5,837 bases of DNA, from positions 23,397 to 29,233 of the forward strand of contig JAJYIJ010000003.1 of assembly GCA_021790135.1 (NCBI GenBank), read 5' to 3'. Under the pieces are notes generated by a model, which saw nothing but the letters and a program-made list of their open reading frames with translations, was not told where the DNA came from and searched no databases. Below are positions 1-5,734 of this stretch, one piece after another. A program made the position numbers and the translations under genes. Source of the DNA: a bacterium (GTDB lineage: Bacteria > Patescibacteriota > Patescibacteriia > Magasanikbacterales > GWA2-37-8). How positions within the stretch are numbered: position 1 is the stretch's first letter; each line of letters opens with the position of its first letter.

Positions 1-516
1 GAAATGGCTTCAACCGGCGAAGTGGCCTGCCTTGGACGCACCTATGAAGAAGCCTTCTTTTTGTCATGGCTAGCGACAGAACAAAAAGTACGTGGCAAAC
101 GAATTTTGCTTTCGATTGCCGAGGGGAAAAAAGAAAAATTATTGGACGCGATACGGCGCCTGGATGCCGCCGGTTGGGACATCGCCACCACTGAAGGGAC
201 ACACGACTTTTTGTCACGACATGGCATCGCTTCCACCTTTCTCTATAAAGTCAGCCAAAAAGATGAACCAAATGTCGCCACGGCCATTACCGCCGGTGAA
301 TTTGATCTTATCATTAATATCCCTAAGGGCCACGGCAAGGATATCACGACTGACGGCTACGCCATTCGGCGGCTCGCAATCAATCACCATCTGCCGCTCA
401 TTACTAATCCGCAGGTAGCGGAATTGTTTCTGTCCTGTCTGACTGAAATTTCCCTCCGACGCATCACGCCACTTTCCTGGCAGGACTATATGGCTCTACT
501 TGGAACTAGACGCTAG
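1..516 (+). CDS. carB: Carbamoyl-phosphate synthase large subunit, C-terminal fragment (MGS-like allosteric domain)
   Basis: This is the 3' part of carB; the reading frame is open to the window edge, so the start lies upstream. CarB makes carbamoyl phosphate from bicarbonate, ammonia (delivered by CarA) and two ATP in the cytoplasm. Only 171 codons are visible, about a sixth of a usual ~1070-residue chain. The opening residues E-MASTGEVACLG are the conserved 'STGEV' segment closing the second ATP-grasp half. From about visible residue 32 (GKRILLSIAEGKKEK) runs the MGS-like domain, with the T-x-G-T element (TTEGT) and 'FDLIINIPKG', the region that binds allosteric effectors in this family. The end (PLITNPQVAELF, then PLSWQDY) resembles human CPS1 more than E. 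coli CarB, as far as I recall those sequences. The ATG at base 4 is an internal methionine, not a start. The gene lies 48 bases upstream of pyrB, consistent with one operon. The identity is firm; effector specificity cannot be told. Confidence 0.95.
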   Translation, partial: EMASTGEVACLGRTYEEAFFLSWLATEQKVRGKRILLSIAEGKKEKLLDAIRRLDAAGWDIATTEGTHDFLSRHGIASTFLYKVSQKDEPNVATAITAGEFDLIINIPKGHGKDITTDGYAIRRLAINHHLPLITNPQVAELFLSCLTEISLRRITPLSWQDYMALLGTRR

Positions 517-538
517 GGCGATTGTAACAGACTCGCCC
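516..538 (+). other. Small inverted repeat between carB and pyrB
   Basis: GGGCGA (516-521) and TCGCCC (533-538) form a perfect 6-bp, mostly GC stem with an 11-base loop. The first arm overlaps the last base of the carB stop codon. What follows (GTCGTTTAATTCC) has no true T-tract, so this is not a convincing intrinsic terminator. It could be a weak attenuator, an mRNA processing or stabilising hairpin, or chance. It is the only hairpin I see in the larger gaps of the operon. Confidence 0.3.
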
Positions 539-564
539 CGTCGTTTAATTCCTAGCACAATTTT

Positions 565-1485
565 ATGCCGAGCACGTTCAAAGGGCGTGATGTGATCTCC
601 ATTAGTGAGTTTACTAAACCCGACATTTTGGCGGTACTGAAAAAGGCCGCCCAGCTCAAAAAACAGCCTCAACCAAAATTGTTGGAAGGCTACGTTTTGG
701 GCAGTTGTTTTTTTGAGCCGTCAACCAGGACGCGCTTGTCGTTCGAAACTGCGATGCAGCGTCTTGGTGGCCGAGTGGTCGGTTTCGCCGATCCAAGCGT
801 TACCTCCACCAAAAAAGGCGAAACGCTCTATGACTCCATTCGGATCGTCTCGCAATACACCGACGTTATCGCCATGCGCCACCCGTTGGACGGCGCCGCT
901 CGGCGGGCGACCGAGGCAAGTGATAAGCCAATTATCAACGGCGGCGATGGGGCCAACCAACATCCGACCCAAACGCTCTTGGATCTATTTACCATCCAAG
1001 AGACGCAAAAAAAATTGGAAAATCTCTCGATCGCTTTTGTCGGCGATTTAAAATATGGCCGAACAGTCCATTCACTGGCGCAAGCCTTAACGCATTTCAA
1101 TGCCCGCATCTATTGCGTCGCTCCCAAGAATTTACAAATGCCAGATTATATTTTGGACGAATTAAAAGCCAATAAAATAAAATTCTCTTTGCATGAAAAA
1201 ATGAGCGACATTTTGCCAAAAGTTGATATTTTATATCTAACCCGCATCCAGGAAGAACGTTTTCCTGACCGGATGGAATACGAACAAGTTAAAAATATCT
1301 ATCGTTTGACCGCCCAAGACCTCCATGGCATCAAAAAAAACTTGCGCATTTTGCACCCCTTGCCACGCGTCAATGAACTGGCCACTGATGTCGATGCTAG
1401 TCCTCACGCCTATTATTTCGAACAGGCACACAATGGCCTCTACGTTCGGGAGGCGGTACTTGCGATGGTGCTTGGAAAATTATAA
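565..1485 (+). CDS. pyrB: Aspartate carbamoyltransferase, catalytic chain
   Basis: PyrB joins carbamoyl phosphate and L-aspartate to give N-carbamoyl-L-aspartate, the committed step of pyrimidine synthesis. The protein has 306 residues, close to E. coli PyrB (~311). The visible active-site set is complete: the carbamoyl-phosphate loop STRTR (53-57), Ser81 and Lys84 in STKKGET, which reach into the neighbouring subunit's site, Arg105 in AMRHP, HPTQ (133-136), Arg166 in KYGRT, the aspartate-binding TRIQ (226-229) and HPLPR (264-268). Along its length it resembles the E. coli chain closely (for example LLDLFTIQET and VGDLKYGRTVHSL). This is the class that assembles with PyrI, and pyrI follows after 27 bases. 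The ATG at 565 gives the usual short N-terminus before the ISI-(S/N) strand. No Shine-Dalgarno sequence precedes it; the bases just upstream are TTTT. Identity is very secure. Confidence 0.98.
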   Translation: MPSTFKGRDVISISEFTKPDILAVLKKAAQLKKQPQPKLLEGYVLGSCFFEPSTRTRLSFETAMQRLGGRVVGFADPSVTSTKKGETLYDSIRIVSQYTDVIAMRHPLDGAARRATEASDKPIINGGDGANQHPTQTLLDLFTIQETQKKLENLSIAFVGDLKYGRTVHSLAQALTHFNARIYCVAPKNLQMPDYILDELKANKIKFSLHEKMSDILPKVDILYLTRIQEERFPDRMEYEQVKNIYRLTAQDLHGIKKNLRILHPLPRVNELATDVDASPHAYYFEQAHNGLYVREAVLAMVLGKL

Positions 1486-1512
1486 TTGCCTTGAATTTTA
1501 ATTCTTCTCACT

Positions 1513-1983
1513 ATGGTTAATAGCCAAACAAAAGAACTTTCAGTAGCGGCCATCCGCCAGGGCACGGTCATTGACCACATTACGGCCGGTCAGGCCTTGC
1601 TGATTGCTCGTATTCTCCGCCTGCCCATGGCAGACAAAATTGTGACGATTGGCCTTAATCTGCCGAGCAAGCTGATGCACACTAAAGATTTAATTAAAGT
1701 TGAGGGGCGCGAACTTTCACCGGAAGAGGCAAACCAAGTGGCGCTGTTCGCACCGGAAGCTACGATCAGCATTATTCGCGATTATCATACCGTTAAAAAA
1801 TTTGCAGTGTCTTTGCCGGAGAATATCAGCGGTTTCATTGTGTGCCCCAACCCCAAGTGCATTACCAACAATGAACGGATGTTCAGCAACTTCACGGTTA
1901 TTGCCGGACAACAAATTAAAGTACGCTGCCATTACTGCGAAAAAATATTTCGGCGCGATGAAATCAACAATTTCAGTCTTTAA
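1513..1983 (+). CDS. pyrI: Aspartate carbamoyltransferase, regulatory chain
   Basis: PyrI is the non-catalytic chain of class B aspartate transcarbamoylase. It binds CTP/ATP and holds catalytic trimers together through a zinc domain. The protein has 156 residues, compared with ~153 in E. coli. The N-terminal allosteric domain carries IRQGTVIDHI, with Asp21-His22 matching the E. coli Asp19-His20 nucleotide-site pair, then TIGLNLPS and DLIKVE, with Lys62 matching Lys60. Lys95/Lys96 lie where E. coli has Lys94. The C-terminal zinc domain has the four-cysteine pattern C-x4-C (111, 116) and C-x2-C (139, 142). All key residues are present, so a functional, feedback-responsive enzyme with PyrB is likely; whether CTP inhibits cannot be read from sequence. 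pyrI sits 27 bases after pyrB and 11 before pyrC. Its ATG follows a pyrimidine-rich stretch (CTTCTCACT) with no Shine-Dalgarno sequence. Confidence 0.97.
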   Translation: MVNSQTKELSVAAIRQGTVIDHITAGQALLIARILRLPMADKIVTIGLNLPSKLMHTKDLIKVEGRELSPEEANQVALFAPEATISIIRDYHTVKKFAVSLPENISGFIVCPNPKCITNNERMFSNFTVIAGQQIKVRCHYCEKIFRRDEINNFSL

Positions 1984-1994
1984 GTTTTGCTTCT

Positions 1995-3185
1995 ATGCAG
2001 CTGCCTGCCTACGATCACCACACCATTGATTTTGAAAATTTAAAAATAAATGGCAGCAACCTCGTGGCGTTGCCGGCAGTGGTTGACCCGCACGTGCATT
2101 TTCGCGTGCCCGGCGGTGAACACAAAGAGGATTGGCGAACGGGAGCCAGGGCGGCAATTGCCGGCGGGGTGACAACGGTTTTGGAAATGCCAAACAACAC
2201 ACCGCCCATTACGACGCTCACACTTTTACGCCAAAAAAAAGCTTTGATTGATGAGCAGCTCACTGAGGTGGGCATTCCCCTTCAGTATGGATTATATCTC
2301 GGCGCCACGCCGGATAATTTGGATGAAATTAGGGCAGCGAAAGATGAAATTGTCGGAATTAAATTATTCATGGGTTCTAGCACCGGAAATTTACTCGTGG
2401 ATAAGCTGGCTGATCAAGAAAAAATTTTCCAGCTAGCCGCCGAACTCAATCTGCCCGTCGCGGTGCACGCTGAAAATGAAGCTTTAATAAAAAAAAATAA
2501 AGCCGAACTGGCGCCGATTGATTCTATCGCAGTCCATAGTAAAATTCGCAATGCGGAAGTAGCCGCCAGCGCCGTGGCCATGGCCATCGAACTGGCGGAG
2601 AAATTCGGCACGACACTTTATATTCTACACGTCAGCACGCGCGATGAAGTAACGTTGATTAGAGAGGCCAAGAAAAAACAGGGCACTATTTTTGCTGAAG
2701 TTACGCCACATCACCTATTTTTAAATTCTGATGCTTACGAAAAACTCGGAACCAAGGCGCAGATGAATCCGCCCCTGCGTACAAGGGAAGACCAAGAGGC
2801 TTTATTCGCCGCCCTTCTCGACGGCACGATTGACTGCGTTGGCACGGATCACGCGCCGCATCTCCTTCAGGAGAAGGCGGCGGCGTATCCCGCTTCGCCC
2901 TCGGGCGTGCCCGGAATTGAAACATCACTGCCTCTCTTGCTTGATCGCTGTAATGCCGGTAAGCTACCACTGGAAAAACTAGTTGCCATCACAAGCGCAA
3001 ATGCACGCAAAATTTTTAAGTTACAGTCAACGAATGATTGGGTGATCGTTGATTTGGACAAAGTAAAAGAAGTGCAGGATAGTGAACTAAAAACAAAATG
3101 CGCTTGGTCACCGTTTAACGGTTGGAAGTTGAAAGGCTGGCCAGTGGCGACGATTCTCAATGGAAAAATTTTCTATGCTCTCTAA
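1995..3185 (+). CDS. pyrC: Dihydroorotase (CAD-like)
   Basis: PyrC cyclises N-carbamoyl-aspartate to dihydroorotate. It is a 396-residue metal-dependent amidohydrolase. Visible metal and active-site elements are DPHVHFR (31-37; His33, His35), Lys123 in GIKLFMGSS at the position of the carboxylated lysine in E. coli and CAD dihydroorotases, His158 (VAVHAEN), His212 (ILHVST), the TPHH motif (237-240), Asn258 in MNPPLR, and Asp285/His287 in GTDHAPH. The stretches PGGEHKEDW and LYLGATPDN and the C-terminal WSPFNGWKLKG strongly recall the dihydroorotase domain of animal CAD. Only 30 residues precede the DxHxH motif, shorter than the ~50 of many class I enzymes, so the usual N-terminal strand region is abbreviated. 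The ATG at 1995 lies 11 bases after the pyrI stop and has no Shine-Dalgarno sequence. The 3' end overlaps pyrD. The alternatives hydantoinase and allantoinase are unlikely in this operon. Confidence 0.96.
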   Translation: MQLPAYDHHTIDFENLKINGSNLVALPAVVDPHVHFRVPGGEHKEDWRTGARAAIAGGVTTVLEMPNNTPPITTLTLLRQKKALIDEQLTEVGIPLQYGLYLGATPDNLDEIRAAKDEIVGIKLFMGSSTGNLLVDKLADQEKIFQLAAELNLPVAVHAENEALIKKNKAELAPIDSIAVHSKIRNAEVAASAVAMAIELAEKFGTTLYILHVSTRDEVTLIREAKKKQGTIFAEVTPHHLFLNSDAYEKLGTKAQMNPPLRTREDQEALFAALLDGTIDCVGTDHAPHLLQEKAAAYPASPSGVPGIETSLPLLLDRCNAGKLPLEKLVAITSANARKIFKLQSTNDWVIVDLDKVKEVQDSELKTKCAWSPFNGWKLKGWPVATILNGKIFYAL

Positions 3186-4236
3186 ACCTTTCTACGATCC
3201 AGCCAAAAGCTACGAAGAAAATCTTCTCGAGGGACCATACGGCGCTTTTGCCGATGGGACAATTTATCAGGAAACCACCACGCCACAACAAAATTTTTTA
3301 GGTCAGAAAGTTTTTCTCCCTTTTGGCATTCCCGCCGGTCCGCTCTTGAACGGCAAATTTTGTCGTGCGGCTCTCGACAAAGGCTTTGATATTGTTACCT
3401 ACAAAACTGTCCGCAGCAAAAAACACGCCGTGCACCCCTGGCCGAACGTCATTCCGGTTGAAGCAGGAAATCACCTCACTTTAGAACAAGCGGAACAAGG
3501 GCTCCGAGCCAAAGAGACTTTCAGCGAACCCATTGCGATTACGAATTCGTTTGGTGTGCCGTCCTCTGATCCGGATGTCTGGCAACCGGATTTTGCCGCG
3601 ACCGTTCAGTACGCCAAGGAGGGTCAGGTCGTCGTTGGCAGTTTCCAGGGCACCAACCCGGGCAACGTCCAGGGTTTTATCGACGATTACGCCACCACGG
3701 CAAAGTTATTGGTGGAGGCCGGAGCAAGCGTTTTAGAAGCGAACCTCAGTTGCCCCAACGAAGGCACGAGCAACTTGCTCTGTTTTGATGCCGAGCGAGT
3801 GGCGCACATTGTGGATGCGATTAAAAACACTGCCCCCGATATTCCACTCCTTTTGAAGATCGCTTATTTCAGAGAACAAAATCTTTTCTCAAAATTCATG
3901 AAAACCGTCGGTCCCCTGGTTGAGGGTCTTTCCATGATCAACACGATCGGCGCGCCGGTACGAACAAGCAAAGGCGACCCGGCCTTGCCCGGCGAAGGTC
4001 GTCTCCGGAGTGGGATCTGCGGCGTTCCAATCAAATGGGCGGGGTTAGAGATGGTGACACGAGCAAAAGAACTGCGGGAAGAAAATAATTTGTCTCTGAC
4101 GATTGTCGGTGTCGGCGGGGTGACACAGCCGTCTGATTATTTTGAGTATACTAAAGCCGGCGCGGACGCCGTGCAATCAGCAACCGGGGCGATGTGGAAT
4201 CCCTATCTAGCTCAAGAAATTAAAAAACAAATTTAA
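3175..4236 (+). CDS. pyrD: Dihydroorotate dehydrogenase, divergent Cys-type (class 1-like)
   Basis: PyrD oxidises dihydroorotate to orotate with FMN. Numbered from the start at 3175 (353 residues), the TIM-barrel signs are FGIPAGPLLNGKF near 50-62, Lys77 (TYKTV), NSFGVP (124-129), NLSCPN (190-195) with Cys193 as likely catalytic base, Lys228 (LLKIAYF), INTIG (255-259) and the FMN-phosphate loops GVGG (312-315) and ATGAMWNP (336-343). A cysteine base is the class 1 hallmark (class 2 has serine), and there is no membrane helix, so a soluble enzyme is expected. It is longer than class 1A (~311 residues), with about 40-50 extra N-terminal residues and an insert around HPWPNVIPVEAG. No pyrK is in the window, so the electron acceptor is unknown. 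A second ATG at 3160 would add five residues (MEKFS). I prefer 3175 because it shares T at -1 with the other starts and shortens the pyrC overlap to 11 bases. Confidence 0.9.
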   Translation: MLSKPFYDPAKSYEENLLEGPYGAFADGTIYQETTTPQQNFLGQKVFLPFGIPAGPLLNGKFCRAALDKGFDIVTYKTVRSKKHAVHPWPNVIPVEAGNHLTLEQAEQGLRAKETFSEPIAITNSFGVPSSDPDVWQPDFAATVQYAKEGQVVVGSFQGTNPGNVQGFIDDYATTAKLLVEAGASVLEANLSCPNEGTSNLLCFDAERVAHIVDAIKNTAPDIPLLLKIAYFREQNLFSKFMKTVGPLVEGLSMINTIGAPVRTSKGDPALPGEGRLRSGICGVPIKWAGLEMVTRAKELREENNLSLTIVGVGGVTQPSDYFEYTKAGADAVQSATGAMWNPYLAQEIKKQI

Positions 4237-4240
4237 AAAT

Positions 4241-4855
4241 ATGGATACGAAAAAATTAATTTTGCGACTGTACGAAATAGGGGCGGTAAAATTTGGTGAA
4301 TTTACTTTAAAAAGCGGCATTACCTCACCGATTTATATTGACTTGCGCCTGACGGTTTCTTATCCGGAAATTTTAAAAATGGTAGCAGAGACGATGTGGG
4401 AAAGGGTCAAAGAATTAAAATTTGATTTACTTTGCGGCGTGCCCTACACGGCCTTGCCGATTGCCACGGCCATATCGCTTGAACACGGCGTGCCAATGAT
4501 TATGCGGCGTAAAGAAATAAAAAGTTACGGCACCAAAAAAGCAATTGAAGGCGCTTTCCAGCCGGGCCAGACTGTCCTTGTGGTGGAAGATCTAGTGACC
4601 AGCGGTATGAGCGTATTTGAAACAATCGAGCCGCTCGAAGCCGAGGGGTTGAAAGTGAATGACGTGGCAGTCTTGCTTGATCGCGAGCAGGGAGGTAAAA
4701 ATAATTTGGCGGCCAAAGAAAAAAAATTACATGCCGCCCTCACCATGACCGAATTACTTCAAACGCTGCGGCAAGAACAAAAAATTGATCAAATAATGTT
4801 TGATAAGGTCAACGCTTTTATCCGCGCTAACCAGGTCAAAGCCTCATCCGTGTAA
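4241..4855 (+). CDS. pyrE: Orotate phosphoribosyltransferase (UMPS-like)
   Basis: PyrE transfers the phosphoribosyl group of PRPP to orotate, giving OMP. The 204-residue length is normal for the family (E. coli 213). The PRPP-binding motif VLVVEDLVTSG (112-122; acidic pair Glu116-Asp117) is intact. The N-terminal FTLKSGITSPIYIDLR (21-36) contributes the orotate/PRPP site, and MRRKEIKSYGTKK (88-100) is the flexible catalytic-loop region that acts across the dimer. GVPYTALPIAT (66-76), the RRKE-K-YGTK stretch and DREQGG (147-152) are very like the OPRT domain of human UMP synthase as I recall it, more than E. coli PyrE. The gene begins 4 bases after pyrD, and its A-rich upstream region has no Shine-Dalgarno sequence. 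Its last codons (ATCCGTGTAA) fall in the first unit of a short repeat that continues into the spacer, so the stop codon lies inside that repeat. Confidence 0.97.
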   Translation: MDTKKLILRLYEIGAVKFGEFTLKSGITSPIYIDLRLTVSYPEILKMVAETMWERVKELKFDLLCGVPYTALPIATAISLEHGVPMIMRRKEIKSYGTKKAIEGAFQPGQTVLVVEDLVTSGMSVFETIEPLEAEGLKVNDVAVLLDREQGGKNNLAAKEKKLHAALTMTELLQTLRQEQKIDQIMFDKVNAFIRANQVKASSV

Positions 4856-4918
4856 TTTGTCTTAATCCGGGCAATCCCTTCAATTAAATCTGTGTAATCA
4901 TTTTCAATCTGTGTTATG
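4845..4918 (+). repeat. Four degenerate copies of an AATCYGTGTAATC repeat spanning the pyrE-pyrF junction
   Basis: Four related 13-base units are visible: CATCCGTGTAATT (4845), AATCCGGGCAATC (4864), AATCTGTGTAATC (4887) and AATCTGTGTTATG (4906). Their starts are spaced 19, 23 and 19 bases apart. The first unit contains the pyrE stop codon and the last contains the pyrF start codon, so the whole 60-base spacer is built around them. No obvious hairpin is formed, as the units are direct repeats. I recall similar strings scattered between genes in several uncultured bacterial genomes, but cannot confirm that here. The function is unknown; a mobile or slippage-generated intergenic repeat, or a protein-binding array, are both possible. 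Confidence 0.5.
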
Positions 4919-5734
4919 ACCATCTATCAAAAATTAGAAAATGCCATCACTAAAAACAACTCCCTCGTCTCTGTCGGCCTTGATAGTGACATTGCCAAAC
5001 TACCAGAGCAATTCAAAAATGATCCGACTCCACAATTTGCCTTTAACAAAGCGACTATCGACGCCACGCACGATTTAGTTTGTGCCTACAAACCAAACAC
5101 GGCTTTTTATGAGGCTCGCGGAGCCAGGGGTATTGATGAACTTAAGATGACGTGTGATTATATTAAAACTAATTACCCAGATATTTTTATAGTGATTGAT
5201 GCCAAACGAGCCGACATTGGCAATACCAATAAGGGCTACGTAGAATTTGTTTTTGATTATCTCGGTGCGGACGCCATTACCTTGCACCCGTATCTGGGGC
5301 AGGAAGCGCTCCGACCATTTTTAGAGCGAAAGGATAAGGCCAGTATCATTCTCTGCCGCACGTCCAATCAAGGCAGTGGCGAATTTCAAGATTTAAAGAT
5401 TAACGGCAAGAAGTTATACCAAATTGTGGCCGAAAGAGTTACCAAAGAATGGAATGCCAATGGCAACTGTATGCTGGTGACCGGTGCCACTTATCCGGAA
5501 GAACTGGCGGCGGTCAGAAAAATTGTTGGCGATTTGCCACTCCTCGTGCCTGGCATCGGCGCCCAAGGCGGCAACGTGGAAAAGACGGTTAAAGCCGGGC
5601 TAAATTCAAAAAAACAAGGAATGATTATTAATTCCTCACGGGGAATTATTTTTGCCTCCAGTGGGGAAGATTTTGCGGACAAAGCTAGAGAAGAAACTTT
5701 GAAACTAAGGGATGAAATTAATAAATATCGATAA
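4916..5734 (+). CDS. pyrF: Orotidine 5'-phosphate decarboxylase, type 2
   Basis: PyrF decarboxylates OMP to UMP, the last step of the pathway, in the cytoplasm. At 272 residues it matches the longer type 2 subfamily (~270) rather than the ~240-residue E. coli type. The catalytic tetrad region is DAKRADIGNT (95-104), with Asp95, Lys97 and Asp100. Other sites are VGLDSD (20-25; Asp23), AYKPNTAFYE with Lys59, TLHPYLG (122-128), and the phosphate-binding PGIGAQGG (212-219) and SRGIIFAS (241-248). The protein has no visible truncation or missing key residue. The start at 4916 gives the family-typical short N-terminus before the first barrel strand; it is preceded by a repeat unit rather than a Shine-Dalgarno sequence. 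It is the last gene of the operon, and its TAA directly abuts the stop codon of the convergent minus-strand gene. Confidence 0.97.
   Translation: MTIYQKLENAITKNNSLVSVGLDSDIAKLPEQFKNDPTPQFAFNKATIDATHDLVCAYKPNTAFYEARGARGIDELKMTCDYIKTNYPDIFIVIDAKRADIGNTNKGYVEFVFDYLGADAITLHPYLGQEALRPFLERKDKASIILCRTSNQGSGEFQDLKINGKKLYQIVAERVTKEWNANGNCMLVTGATYPEELAAVRKIVGDLPLLVPGIGAQGGNVEKTVKAGLNSKKQGMIINSSRGIIFASSGEDFADKAREETLKLRDEINKYR

Noticed and set aside
4..516. A complete 170-residue stand-alone MGS-domain protein starting at base 4
   Set aside because: The residues after this methionine are the conserved end of the second CarB ATP-grasp half, and the frame is open to the window edge, so it is the tail of a longer gene.
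2896..2907. CGCCC-TC-GGGCG palindrome in pyrC
   Set aside because: The loop of two bases is too small and the sequence encodes the conserved SPSGVPG segment; there is no T-tract.
2701..2970. Minus-strand open frame within pyrC
   Set aside because: It is antisense to the TPHH and GTDHAPH active-site region; the composition looks like a shadow of pyrC codon use and there is no family resemblance.
4856..4915. CRISPR-like array in the pyrE-pyrF spacer
   Set aside because: The units are 13 bases, degenerate, with spacers of only 6-10 bases, far below CRISPR repeat and spacer sizes, and there are no cas genes.
5629..5653. TAATTCC/GGAATTA hairpin followed by TTTTT, resembling an intrinsic terminator
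   Set aside because: It lies about 80 bases inside pyrF, over the conserved SRGIIFAS codons, and would cut the message before the stop. The stem is AT-rich, and on the minus strand no T-tract directly follows it.
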